From the IMG/VR virus record IMGVR_UViG_3300045996_000928, positions 1 through 51,252 of that record: 51,252 nucleotides of DNA. One strand, written 5' to 3'. How positions within the stretch are numbered: the stretch's first letter is position 1; the number at the start of each line of letters is the position of its first letter. The DNA comes from a virus. Both the position numbers and the translations under genes were made by a program. Positions 40,198 through 48,530 of this stretch are shown piece after piece. The notes under the pieces were generated by a model, which did no database searches, was not told where the DNA came from, and was given only the letters and a program-made list of their open reading frames with translations.

Positions 40198-40398
40198 CTA
40201 TATTTTACTTATATCATACCCTTTAGCTTCGCTAGGTTCGTAGCTATCAGAAACGTAACTCTTATGCTCTAATGACCATGCTTTTAGCTTATCCCAAAGC
40301 GTTGCATTATCAGGGTCGGCATAAACCATTAATGCAAGTTGCGCACCCTGTCCGATTTTTTCCTCCAGTTCCTCAAATTCAAATTGTTGATGTCTCAT
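40198..40398 (-). CDS. Hypothetical small acidic protein (66 aa)
   Basis: ATG overlaps the stop of the HNH-like gene (ATGA, 40398/40395). Acidic protein with FEFEELEEKIGQGAQLALMV and DNATLWDKLKAWSLEHK. No domain recognised. Confidence 0.5.
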   Translation of the reverse strand: MRHQQFEFEELEEKIGQGAQLALMVYADPDNATLWDKLKAWSLEHKSYVSDSYEPSEAKGYDISKI

Positions 40399-41054
40399 AC
40401 TTTTGCCTCCTTTAAATCGTTTGCCAGGTTTAAGCTTTTGGTTGTTATACCCATATACTCATCAGCTTTTTGTTGTTGTGGTTCGGTTAATTGAGGGCGC
40501 AATTTTTCAATATACTTTTTAAGAGCATAAGGATAGATAGCCATTTTAACACGCCTCGCAATTGTGGAATCCCAAGTGCCGTGACAATTACAGTTAGAGC
40601 CCTTAGGCATACATCCTAAAAACAAAATATTATCCTGATCGGTTGCAATTTCGGGAAAACCACCCTCCTTTGTCTTGGGTAAAATATGCGCTGATACGCT
40701 TCGCTTTTGATTATTGTTAATAGCGAATAAATCGGCCCGGCAATTCATGCACTTATAATGATGCTTATCATCCCAAAGTGATTTAAAGAAATCATCTAAT
40801 TCAATTTGAAATTGCTGCTCTTCGGGTTCAAGTTTCTTATGCCTATTAGGTATTGGTTTTGCGGGTTTTTGAACCGGCACCAAATCTGATTTAAGCACCA
40901 CCCAAAAGTTACACTCATCATGTAGGCTTTTATCATCACATATACATACAGAGCCGTTTTCCTGATCCCGGAATACCCAAACGGATTTGCCAAATAGTAA
41001 ATGCTCCGTACCTCGCCTTAGCTTAGTTGATACCTTGTTAATTCTGCTATTCAT
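40395..41054 (-). CDS. HNH-like endonuclease-type protein
   Basis: A 219-residue protein. The middle part shows YKCMNCRADL (Cys-x2-Cys), then VSAHILPKTKEGGFP with the His of an HNH-like beta-beta-alpha metal finger, then DQDNILFLGCMPKGSNCNCH, so Asn and further Cys/His positions of an HNH/His-Me nuclease are in order (about residues 100-165). The catalytic His-Asn-His order is plausible, but the family (NinG-like or other) is not certain. Could act in recombination or host DNA attack. Confidence 0.6.
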   Translation of the reverse strand: MNSRINKVSTKLRRGTEHLLFGKSVWVFRDQENGSVCICDDKSLHDECNFWVVLKSDLVPVQKPAKPIPNRHKKLEPEEQQFQIELDDFFKSLWDDKHHYKCMNCRADLFAINNNQKRSVSAHILPKTKEGGFPEIATDQDNILFLGCMPKGSNCNCHGTWDSTIARRVKMAIYPYALKKYIEKLRPQLTEPQQQKADEYMGITTKSLNLANDLKEAKV

Positions 41055-41114
41055 TTTATATTAGGTTAATGGTAATTAGGGTTTGGTATTTTGTATTGTT
41101 TTTTTTGTTCTGAT

Positions 41115-41888
41115 TTATATTCCACAAAAAATACCGCATTCAAAGTTTAAGTCTTTCATTTTGCCACCTTTTGCCAATGGGTCAAGTTCATCTAAGAATA
41201 TACGTTTACCTTTAACCCTTACAAGCCTAACACCTTTGCCAATCTCACGGCTTTGTTTTGCCCGTTGTTCAAATACTTCGGGGTGTGCTTTTCTTACATG
41301 ATTCCAATACGTTGGAGAATTTGATTTAACACACCCTATGCAGTTGGCATTCGGATAGCCCATTTTATATATTCTCGGCAACTCAATTCCTGCATTTACC
41401 AACTCTAAAAAACATTCAGCTTTGGTTGTCTCGGAGAGTATATGAATACTGGCGGGGCGTTCCTTTAATTGGAACTTATCAAATCTATTTTTTTCCTCTT
41501 TAGTAAATCCCATTATAGTCCAATCGGGGCGATTTTTAATTTCCCACTCATGCCGGGCTTTCTTTTTCAATTCGAGCGTACAGGGCGCACCCTTAACCCC
41601 TGACATGTATTGTCTATCATCCCAAACCTCAACACATGAGCAATCTTTATATTTACTATTCACCGCTACTAATATTTTTTGACCAAGCCAAGTTTCAACA
41701 TCCCTTAAAAACCGTTGGTTATCTTCGTCTTCATCCTTAATCGGATTGTTTACAATAACAACTTCGTTTGTAGAGCCGTAAATTTCAATCGCTTTCTTAG
41801 CCGCTACAGCACTGGCAGCACCACATGAAAACCAGACTACTATTTTTTCGTTCGGTTTAGGCTTTAATCTATCGGCAATCTGGCTCAT
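41115..41888 (-). CDS. PP-loop ATPase, PAPS reductase-like protein
   Basis: A 257-residue protein of the adenine-nucleotide alpha-hydrolase fold. The PP-loop is VWFSCGAASAVAAK (about 18-31), a variant of SGGxDS. GVKGAPCTLELKKKARHEW has the Cys-Thr-x2-K(x)K pattern of CysH/DndC-like proteins, and GYPNANCIGCVKSNSPTYW carries a Cys-x2-Cys pair that could hold a metal or Fe-S centre. The C-terminus has further Cys in NFECGIFCG. Phage relatives are often annotated as PAPS reductase, but sulfur activation for DNA or nucleotide modification is equally possible. No dnd or sulfate pathway genes are near. Confidence 0.72.
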   Translation of the reverse strand: MSQIADRLKPKPNEKIVVWFSCGAASAVAAKKAIEIYGSTNEVVIVNNPIKDEDEDNQRFLRDVETWLGQKILVAVNSKYKDCSCVEVWDDRQYMSGVKGAPCTLELKKKARHEWEIKNRPDWTIMGFTKEEKNRFDKFQLKERPASIHILSETTKAECFLELVNAGIELPRIYKMGYPNANCIGCVKSNSPTYWNHVRKAHPEVFEQRAKQSREIGKGVRLVRVKGKRIFLDELDPLAKGGKMKDLNFECGIFCGI

Positions 41889-41986
41889 AATATTTTGTTA
41901 AATTTTATACAATTAAGTTACTAAAAATCAATGGAATATCCATCAACTTAACACTAATTATTCCTGAAAAATTGAAGTATTTTTAA

Positions 41987-42307
41987 CTACGCTACCAGTA
42001 GTTTCTTATAGGTGTTTAACCTTTGCTCTGAACGCTCAACTGCAAAAGCTAAAAGAAACTTTAAGGCTTGCTTTTTACCCATGTATTTAGTAGCTACAAT
42101 AAAGAATACTTTGCCGTTAAAATACACTTTGCCAGTATTCAAATACTCGGCTTTTTTAAGTGTTATTAACCCACTTGGTAGGTTGATTTGCAAGGTGTCT
42201 GAATGATGATTGCAAGCGTCAACAAGGTACTGTCCGAGGTTAATATGTAACTTAACTTTACCCTCGGCCTCAAAAAACGAATACAGCATTATTCGTGACC
42301 TTGCCAT
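41987..42307 (-). CDS. Hypothetical protein (106 aa)
   Basis: The ATG at 42307 (MARSRIMLYSFFEAEGKVKL) is preferred. The longer frame would need a TTG at 42349. Beta-rich start followed by ALKFLLAFAVERSEQRLNTY at the C-terminal helix. No motif recognised. Confidence 0.5.
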   Translation of the reverse strand: MARSRIMLYSFFEAEGKVKLHINLGQYLVDACNHHSDTLQINLPSGLITLKKAEYLNTGKVYFNGKVFFIVATKYMGKKQALKFLLAFAVERSEQRLNTYKKLLVA

Positions 42308-42375
42308 ACATAAAAATACAGCTAATTTTTCAGGAATTTTAAAGAACAATTTTGCTTATAAAAGCAGGTATTTTA

Positions 42376-42807
42376 TCAGGCTGCTTTAGCCCTTTTAATC
42401 AGTTTTGTAATACTTTCTGCAAACTCCGCACTCATAGCCCTCATGCTTGCAACACGGGTTTTATCACCTGCAAAATTTAAGTAATGGTCACGCAATACAG
42501 TTAACTCCGCTTCATATAAAACAGCTTTTGGTTGCTCACTAATTGCCACCTCATCTTTCAATAGTTGGCGTTTTTTAATTTGAGTTTTTAGGTCTGCTAA
42601 ATCAGCATCAATTTCATTTGACTGACAGGCTAAATCCTTACGCTTTGTAACTAACTCATTAAAGGTTTCGTGACCTTGTTGAACATACTTCAACATTTCT
42701 TTAATGTTACTAATGTCAGCCTGTAATTGCTGCTTCTTAATACCCAGCTTAGAACGCTTTGATTGCAATTCTAAAATTGAATACTGAATGTCTTGTTGTG
42801 TTGCCAT
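42376..42807 (-). CDS. Coiled-coil protein (143 aa)
   Basis: A mostly helical protein with a coiled coil over about 10-95 (ILELQSKRSKLGIKKQQLQA and onward) and a short compact end. In the replication region, so possibly an accessory DNA metabolism protein. No family recognised. Confidence 0.5.
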   Translation of the reverse strand: MATQQDIQYSILELQSKRSKLGIKKQQLQADISNIKEMLKYVQQGHETFNELVTKRKDLACQSNEIDADLADLKTQIKKRQLLKDEVAISEQPKAVLYEAELTVLRDHYLNFAGDKTRVASMRAMSAEFAESITKLIKRAKAA

Positions 42808-42858
42808 GCTATTTAAAATTTAATTATTTTTATGTTTTACCCTTACATCAATGGGTTA

Positions 42859-43653
42859 TTATTCAAATAAATCTGCTATCTCAATATCCATTTCTTTCAA
42901 TTCGACAAAGAAGTGATTTAAGGCTAATTTTTTAGCGTTGACCTTTACCCTTGTATTCTCATCACCACCGTTTATTATCTCGGCAATTATGGATTTACAC
43001 TCATTCATTTTAACCACATTACCTACATACTGTACCGGGTTATATTGCTTCATTAAATCAGCTTTAGCAAGTCGATAAAAGTCTGCTTTCTGCTCATCAC
43101 TAAAGTTTATTTTACCGTTATCAACTAAGGTTTTATAAACAGCGTTACCGAAGTCATTATAACTTCCTTGCTCTTTAAAACAGGCCCATGCTTTAAGTAG
43201 GTTATTCCATGCCATTTGAGCCTTTTGCTCATCTGTTGGTTCCGGTGTGGCTTCATTTTGTTTAGCCAACTCTGCAACCTGGTCTTTACGTAATTGTGAA
43301 ATTGAATAAGCAGTAAGCCAGTTAAAAGCATCTTTAGGCGCAAGTCCTTTAACCTCACCATACAAACCTTTTGATCCGTTTTCAATAGCGATACCTATTT
43401 CAGCAATCGTTAAGTTGGTAAAGTGGCGTTTAGCATCATCAATTACCGTTATCTTAATCATATCCCTATCTTCATTCGGGGTTTTTAAGCCTAAGTAGAA
43501 AATAGCTTTGTCAATGGCAACTGATACAGCACCATCAATCTCATAAGCAACTGCGCTTTTAACCAAAGTGCTTTTAAGTGCTGATTTGATTATTTGGTTT
43601 TCAGATACCGGCTCGGGCTCTGAATTTTTAATTATCTGTAGTTTGGCTTCCAT
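42859..43653 (-). CDS. Putative replication-associated protein (264 aa)
   Basis: A helical protein located directly after the DUF1376 gene and overlapping it by 26 bp. It contains FTNLTIAEIGIAIENGSKGL and KDAFNWLTAYSISQLRKDQV, the type of sequence seen in replication accessory proteins of Bacteroidota mobile elements. No ATPase motif, so it is not a DnaC-type loader. A role at the replication fork is inferred from position. Confidence 0.55.
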   Translation of the reverse strand: MEAKLQIIKNSEPEPVSENQIIKSALKSTLVKSAVAYEIDGAVSVAIDKAIFYLGLKTPNEDRDMIKITVIDDAKRHFTNLTIAEIGIAIENGSKGLYGEVKGLAPKDAFNWLTAYSISQLRKDQVAELAKQNEATPEPTDEQKAQMAWNNLLKAWACFKEQGSYNDFGNAVYKTLVDNGKINFSDEQKADFYRLAKADLMKQYNPVQYVGNVVKMNECKSIIAEIINGGDENTRVKVNAKKLALNHFFVELKEMDIEIADLFE

Positions 43654-44395
43654 GTCTTTTTTGCATAAAATTTAAGTGGCTGTTGATAGATGATGTTGAT
43701 TTGGCTTGCACTTCGCTCGGTGGTGAAATAGTTGGCTTTGGCTCAAAGAAACCGGCATAGTTATTCCCTATGGCGTCGTTAATTATGCTGAAAGCTATGT
43801 TTGGATCACCTTTGCAAAACCTTTTTAATTTTTCAAAAGCTGTATTTAGGCTATCCGTTGATTTGTAATTTTCCTTACGGTCTTTTTTGTATTTAAGCCA
43901 TCTGTGAAAAACAACTAAAATTTCATGCTCTTGAGCGTTATTAGTTTTAATATCACTATCAACTTCATAATCAATATCAATATCAGTGTTTTGCTTTAGT
44001 TTTGCTTTTGATTTGCTTTCAGTTTGCTTTACGTTTGCTTTAGTTTTGCTTTTATGCCCCCTGCCACCGGTCTTTCCAACTTCGCTCCTAGCCTCTGAAA
44101 TATTAGCCTCACGCATCATACGGCGGCTTTTTATTGAAATCTCAGCATCAGAAATTATTTCAATTTCTAGAATATTATTCTCGGTTAATTCACCTAAAAT
44201 CTCTTTAGTTTCTTGCGAATTTGACTTAAAAAGCACCGATAAACTGCGTAAATTAGTAGTAAAAACACCCTTATTTTCGGCTCTAAAAAGCTTAAATGTC
44301 AATTTCAATAAAGCAAATTCTGCAATTGGTGTTATGCAGTTTGTATCCTGCTCCCAGTCGCCAATATAAAGCGGTATGTAAGGTTGTTTTGCCAT
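43628..44395 (-). CDS. DUF1376-like replication initiation protein
   Basis: A 255-residue protein. The N-terminus QPYIPLYIGDWEQDTNCITP followed by AEFALLKLTFKLF is the DUF1376 winged-helix domain that heads many phage replication proteins. A Lys/Gly-rich, low-complexity linker (about 110-140) leads to a C-terminal helical domain with AIGNNYAGFFEPK, a pattern of replication initiators that recruit the host helicase. Expected to bind the phage origin, which I could not locate as iterons. Confidence 0.72.
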   Translation of the reverse strand: MAKQPYIPLYIGDWEQDTNCITPIAEFALLKLTFKLFRAENKGVFTTNLRSLSVLFKSNSQETKEILGELTENNILEIEIISDAEISIKSRRMMREANISEARSEVGKTGGRGHKSKTKANVKQTESKSKAKLKQNTDIDIDYEVDSDIKTNNAQEHEILVVFHRWLKYKKDRKENYKSTDSLNTAFEKLKRFCKGDPNIAFSIINDAIGNNYAGFFEPKPTISPPSEVQAKSTSSINSHLNFMQKRHGSQTTDN

Positions 44396-44424
44396 TGGTT
44401 TAATTAGTTAGTATCGGTGATTTG

Positions 44425-44826
44425 TTATGCTGCTTTATAGTTATTGAAATGCCTATTTAGGGTAAATAGTATCTTCTCATACCCTCTCCTAAATGAAGCA
44501 TCGGTATCGTTTAAAGCATTGAATTTTTTTAATGAATAGATGATAGTAGTATGATCACGACCGCCAAATAATACCCCCATTTTTTTTAATGTCATAGCAG
44601 GTACGTATTGCTTTATCAAATACATGGCCGTTGACCTGGCATCTGAATAATTACGTTTTCTGCTTTGGCTTTTTAATTTGTACTCTGTAATAGCATAGTG
44701 ATGGCATACAGCTGCCATAATATGATTGATATAAAATTTATCGGTTTTAGGCTCATGTATTTGCTGTAATAAAACAACTTTACTAAGCATACTAGGGCTG
44801 TAAATAATTGGTCTACAATACATCAT
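44425..44826 (-). CDS. Stand-alone DnaA domain IV-like protein
   Basis: A 133-residue protein. The C-terminal part carries SRKRNYSDARSTAMYLIKQY and LFGGRDHTTIIYSLKKF, the Trp-repressor-like helix-turn-helix and the signature GGRDHTT (88-94) of DnaA domain IV, which reads DnaA boxes. The AAA+ module and domains I/II of DnaA are absent. The N-terminal 35 residues are unique. The protein may mark the phage origin or compete with host DnaA for boxes (inference). It overlaps the HTH gene upstream by 4 bases. Confidence 0.82.
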   Translation of the reverse strand: MMYCRPIIYSPSMLSKVVLLQQIHEPKTDKFYINHIMAAVCHHYAITEYKLKSQSRKRNYSDARSTAMYLIKQYVPAMTLKKMGVLFGGRDHTTIIYSLKKFNALNDTDASFRRGYEKILFTLNRHFNNYKAA

Positions 44827-45074
44827 GCTGCCTTAATTTTATTACTACGATCTAGCCAATACTCTTTATATGATTCACCATCTACACGCTTAGAAACGAT
44901 GTTTAAGCCCTTATCTTTAAGCCTGCACACGACTTTTCTTAACTCTGTAGTGTGGAATTTCCAAAACGCTTTTTGAACAGTAAGCACACCTCCAGTCTCA
45001 AAGAATTGCTTAATATCTTCTTGCGCTTTATCTTGGTTACTTAAAATTGAAAGTTGGTTGCTATCCGTTTTCAT
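44823..45074 (-). CDS. Helix-turn-helix protein (83 aa)
   Basis: A short wHTH protein with GGVLTVQKAFWKFHTTELRK and VVCRLKDKGLNIVSKRV, matching the 'HTH domain' family frequent in phage replication regions in which a helix pair is followed by a beta wing with a conserved 'Y..Y.L'. Coupled to the DnaA-like gene. Confidence 0.6.
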   Translation of the reverse strand: MKTDSNQLSILSNQDKAQEDIKQFFETGGVLTVQKAFWKFHTTELRKVVCRLKDKGLNIVSKRVDGESYKEYWLDRSNKIKAA

Positions 45075-45108
45075 GGCTTGGTGTTATTAAGTATTGGTAA
45101 TTGGTTAA

Positions 45109-47196
45109 TTAATCGTTTTTAGGTATGTAGTATGCCTGAAAACGTGTTGTTTCTTTGTATTCAGGACTTTTTATAAGCCCATCACCGGCACCCGCTAAAC
45201 CCTCTGCGCCCCCCTCGTCAATGACTACCTTGCTATCAACCTCTTTAGGTACTCTAAAGCATATTTGTACAGGAAAGTTAACTTTGGCATCGCCTGTAAT
45301 AACTTTTACTGAAGCCCTTTGTGTAGCTGACACAATCCTAAATCCAGTTGAGCGACCTTTTTGCAATAACACACGTAAGTTTTCTTCAAGTGATTTTAAT
45401 TCGCCTGTTTTTTGCAGGGCCAGTTTTGGCTTTCCAGTTTTGGCATAATTGCCCACTTCAACCATTTCTTTAACCGCCAACTCATTGCCTTTTCTTGCTG
45501 CGGAAACAGCATCCGCAAACTCGTCGAATACAACTAAAGTTTTTGTTTTTTTACCATCTTTTACTAGTTCATTCATGTACTCAACAAGATTTGCCATTTC
45601 AGCTTCTATCTCTGAAATTTCGTTATACACTTTATAGCCTCTGCGCTTGTAATCCATAAATTCATATTTCGGGTCAAAAATTACTATTTGGTCAACCCCT
45701 GCTAATTCAGCGTACTCAATAGTTGAGCGTATTGATACAGATTTTCCGCTGCCTGTTGCACCGCATATAAGCATGTGAGGTGTAGAATGGTTATTTAAAT
45801 CCCAATAGATAACATTTTCGAAGTTATCCCGGCCAATTGGTATCTTCATGCCGTTAAGGTCTTTTGGATTGAACAGCAAGTCTCTTTCGCGCTTTTTAGC
45901 TAATTCAACTGCTAAGTATGATTTACCCTCATACACTACAAGGTCATTCGATATGCGGACTGTGGAAACATCTAAGGCGTTTGCTATATCCAATTTGTGG
46001 GAGTGTATGGAAGATATTTTAACCCCGGCTGATATTGATAGTAAATAAGTATTACTTGAATAACCATCAAAGGCGTGTTTAACCTCAACTATTAGCCCGA
46101 AAGAGCGTAACACGTGTTCTATTTTTTGCTGTTGTGTCATATTTTTATTTGAAAAATCGTACTGTATAAATTCTGATGCGTTTTTTTGAAACTCCCTGAT
46201 AACTTTCGGGTTAACGGTTGCTATTGAAGCATCACGTATTTTTTTAAGGCGTTTGGATATTAACTCACGTTTATGAAGTGGCACGTCAAATTCCTCTACT
46301 TCAGACAATAAAGTTTTCATCCAAAAATCATATAGTTCAGCTTTGTCTACATAATTGTCGGCTTGATTGATAACATAAGTATAGTCGGGGTCGCTCACAG
46401 CCTCACACATGCGTTTTAAAGGCTCATAAAGCAAGTGTTCATATAGTCGCCTGGTATCTTTGTTTACATCAACTGAAATAGGCACTACCTGCGCTGATTT
46501 GTCTTTATTTTGAGACGGCTTATTTTCAATGAATTTTACTTTACCTACTTCAAGTCCTGATTTCGCTTCATAAACATTAACATAAGTTATGGCCTGCTCA
46601 CCTATTGATAACCGGGCCTCTTGCTCATCTGTAAATGAAACTTTTGATTTATGATCCACTATTACTATTTGATCGCTGTAGTTAAGGTAAACAAGGTCAA
46701 TTTGAGCATGGCAGGGCATTGGTATGTCAACACCGTTTACAGCAACCCATTCATTGCAATAAACCTCAACATCAATTACCTCTTTTATATCATCTATGTA
46801 AACATTAATATCACTAAAGAAATTTCGTATTAGCTTAGTAGCTACTTCAGTTGCTTTAATTCTGCATTCCTCAACCGTTGGCGTTGTTTTCTGAATTTTC
46901 CAAATATTTGCCGGGCGTTCATCAATGTACTCAAAGGCAACTTTCTCGAGCGTAACAACATCTAAAACGTTACCGGCTTTATATTCTAAAAAGAATGATT
47001 TTAAAGCCTCATGATAAGCGTTGCCTGCCATTGTGGTTGAGGATAACCTACCTTTAATGTTGTAGATATAGCCCATTTCAAATGCCTTTTCATTACGGGC
47101 AAATGATGATACTTTGCTATAACTCCAACTACTTATTAAAAAGTTGGAAAGGTGTGTATCTATTTCTTGCTGATTGTATGTTTTATAGATACTCAT
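45109..47196 (-). CDS. RecB-type nuclease fused to FtsK/SpoIIIE-like DNA translocase
   Basis: A 695-residue two-part enzyme. Residues 20-210 form a PD-(D/E)XK nuclease of the RecB/Cas4 type: GNAYHEAL with His62, IDLVY with Asp167, VDHKSK with Asp181 and Lys183, and the QxxxY motif QAITY at 201-205. Residues 365-690 are an FtsK/SpoIIIE motor: the beta domain with SISAGVKISSIHSHKLDIAN, Walker A GATGSGKS (479-486), the FDPKYEFMDY strand and Walker B VVFDEFAD (Asp558-Glu559). There is no FtsK gamma (KOPS-reading) domain. The start overlaps the annealing protein gene stop (ATGA), so the pair works together, probably as exonuclease-plus-annealing recombination. Confidence 0.85.
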   Translation of the reverse strand: MSIYKTYNQQEIDTHLSNFLISSWSYSKVSSFARNEKAFEMGYIYNIKGRLSSTTMAGNAYHEALKSFFLEYKAGNVLDVVTLEKVAFEYIDERPANIWKIQKTTPTVEECRIKATEVATKLIRNFFSDINVYIDDIKEVIDVEVYCNEWVAVNGVDIPMPCHAQIDLVYLNYSDQIVIVDHKSKVSFTDEQEARLSIGEQAITYVNVYEAKSGLEVGKVKFIENKPSQNKDKSAQVVPISVDVNKDTRRLYEHLLYEPLKRMCEAVSDPDYTYVINQADNYVDKAELYDFWMKTLLSEVEEFDVPLHKRELISKRLKKIRDASIATVNPKVIREFQKNASEFIQYDFSNKNMTQQQKIEHVLRSFGLIVEVKHAFDGYSSNTYLLSISAGVKISSIHSHKLDIANALDVSTVRISNDLVVYEGKSYLAVELAKKRERDLLFNPKDLNGMKIPIGRDNFENVIYWDLNNHSTPHMLICGATGSGKSVSIRSTIEYAELAGVDQIVIFDPKYEFMDYKRRGYKVYNEISEIEAEMANLVEYMNELVKDGKKTKTLVVFDEFADAVSAARKGNELAVKEMVEVGNYAKTGKPKLALQKTGELKSLEENLRVLLQKGRSTGFRIVSATQRASVKVITGDAKVNFPVQICFRVPKEVDSKVVIDEGGAEGLAGAGDGLIKSPEYKETTRFQAYYIPKND

Positions 47197-47903
47197 GGCA
47201 TTTGGGTTTTATTTTGGAAACCACTTAATAACTCATTGTATTTTGCAGTAGATACAAGGTTTTGAGCGTATGCCCTTACTAAATCAGCTTTAGTTTTAAT
47301 TGCCTTTATGGTGGTTGGCTTATCAATATTCTTATCGGTTTCCTGCTCATCTTCAGGTACTACTTTGTGGGCCGGTTTGTCTGAAATGTTATAAGGGGTG
47401 TAATCATCTTCAATTTTTCGCATCAGGTCAGATCCAAATCGTTTGCCTATTTTTTTGGCTGCGTTTTTAATTGCTTCGGCATATGCATTTGGGGCTGCTA
47501 ACTTTAAAGCAGTTTGCAACTTTTCAACATGAAAGTCTATTATTTGAGTACCCGATTTTTGCTGTATAAGTGCTGCGCCTATTCCATCATAGTTTAGCCA
47601 TTGCATCATTATTGGATGAAAAACTTTAACCCGGGCTGCAACCTCAAACTCATTAAGTACTTGCTTTGACCATAGTATCTCAAATTGCACCATTCCAAAG
47701 AAAACTTTGTCCAGGTCTTTTTCAATAACTGAAATAGGCACATAGGTAATGTTTTTACCGTTTATGCTTTCGGTTACTACTTTGGTGGGCTTTGCGTTTA
47801 ATGAAGTGGTGAAGTTCTGCATATCAGCAAGAAATTGCTTCCTCACTTCTGGCGACATCATTTTAAAACTGCCGGAATCTGTTACTTGTAATTCGGTACC
47901 CAT
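47193..47903 (-). CDS. Rad52-like single-strand annealing protein
   Basis: A 236-residue recombinase of the Rad52/22-like (Sak-type) group. The core reads YVPISVIEKDLDKVFFGMVQ, then VAARVKVFHPIMMQWLNYDG, and later AAPNAYAEAIKNAAKKIGKR-FG, matching the beta-sheet and the A..A..N..K..G.RFG helix of the Rad52 fold. The C-terminus is an acidic, flexible tail. Sits before the nuclease-translocase gene with a 4-base overlap. It should anneal resected phage DNA ends during replication and circularisation. Confidence 0.78.
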   Translation of the reverse strand: MGTELQVTDSGSFKMMSPEVRKQFLADMQNFTTSLNAKPTKVVTESINGKNITYVPISVIEKDLDKVFFGMVQFEILWSKQVLNEFEVAARVKVFHPIMMQWLNYDGIGAALIQQKSGTQIIDFHVEKLQTALKLAAPNAYAEAIKNAAKKIGKRFGSDLMRKIEDDYTPYNISDKPAHKVVPEDEQETDKNIDKPTTIKAIKTKADLVRAYAQNLVSTAKYNELLSGFQNKTQMP

Positions 47904-47904
47904 T

Positions 47905-48057
47905 TTATTTTTGGTTTGGTGTGTATTCTATATTTGTTATTTCAGTCATTAGTAATTTATTCACTTTACAGTAGCCTTTCAAGCGTCCTATTTTTAGCCA
48001 GTCCTCGATTGAAAGTTTGTCAGTTTTACTCTTATTTATCTCTATCGTTACTGTCAT
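47905..48057 (-). CDS. Hypothetical small protein (50 aa)
   Basis: ATG at 48057, TAA at 47905. It overlaps the zinc-ribbon gene by 26 bases. MTVTIEINKSKTDKLSIEDW and then GRLKGYCKVNKLL. Basic, soluble. Function unknown. Confidence 0.45.
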   Translation of the reverse strand: MTVTIEINKSKTDKLSIEDWLKIGRLKGYCKVNKLLMTEITNIEYTPNQK

Positions 48058-48271
48058 TTAGCATAAATTCAGACATTGGTTTTAACTTCGGTTTTATAAT
48101 TTCTTTCTCTATCCGAACTATTAAGTTTTTACTTTCTTCTATCGTATTATATATAAAGTACCACCCACAATGCTCACATATAAGCATCTTTTTTAAGAGG
48201 CTAACCTCCCGCAATCCGCATTTGGGGCAATGCGTCTCAATAGGTATAAAATGGCTACCATTTGCTGGCAT
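48032..48271 (-). CDS. Zinc-ribbon protein (79 aa)
   Basis: Two Cys-x2-Cys knuckles (HCPKCGLREV, then LICEHCGWYF) form a zinc ribbon near the N-terminus. A basic helical segment follows (LIVRIEKEIIKPKLKP). Possibly a transcription or DNA repair factor of the early region. No specific family. Confidence 0.6.
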   Translation of the reverse strand: MPANGSHFIPIETHCPKCGLREVSLLKKMLICEHCGWYFIYNTIEESKNLIVRIEKEIIKPKLKPMSEFMLNDSNDRDK

Positions 48272-48275
48272 CGCT

Positions 48276-48407
48276 TTATGCTTTATTTTTTATTTTAATA
48301 GCCGGGCAACGGTTACATATTTTAGCATCGGTGTACTCTATCCATTGATGTTTTGTAAGCCAACAGTTGATACCTAACTGATTAAATATGTGTGTTATCC
48401 ATTTCAT
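48276..48407 (-). CDS. Hypothetical small Cys-containing protein (43 aa)
   Basis: ATG at 48407, TAA at 48276. MKWITHIFNQLGINCWLTKH followed by AKICNRCPAIKI. The Cys-x2-Cys pair may bind metal. It begins behind the structured RNA region at 48439-48525, which may be its 5' leader. Confidence 0.45.
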   Translation of the reverse strand: MKWITHIFNQLGINCWLTKHQWIEYTDAKICNRCPAIKIKNKA

Positions 48408-48438
48408 TGTTTTTAATAATTATTGGTTGCTTTTCAAT

Positions 48439-48525
48439 GCCCTAATCCCATGCCGGGGAAGCTATGGGACGGGCGTTCTAAACCTATAAACCTTATGCGT
48501 CAATTAGGGATGAGCAGTCCCGTAG
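48439..48525. other. GC-rich structured intergenic element
   Basis: Between two genes lies a GC-rich, highly self-complementary stretch. Visible pairings on the plus strand are TCCCAT/ATGGGA (48446-48451, 48464-48469) nested within GCCC/GGGC (48439-48442, 48471-48474), CCCTAAT/ATTAGGG (48441-48446, 48503-48509), and CTATGGGAC/GTCCCGTAG (48462-48470, 48517-48525, one U-G pair). Several pairings exclude each other, as in a switching leader. Which strand is transcribed is open; a leader of the gene at 48407 is one option. Confidence 0.4.
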
Positions 48526-48530
48526 TTTCT

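Noticed and set aside
43981-44060. Low-complexity repeats (Lys/Ser/Ala codons) in the DUF1376 gene, considered as possible iterons or CRISPR-like repeats
   Set aside because: Spacing is irregular and the stretch is explained as a flexible protein linker. I saw no CRISPR array in the window.
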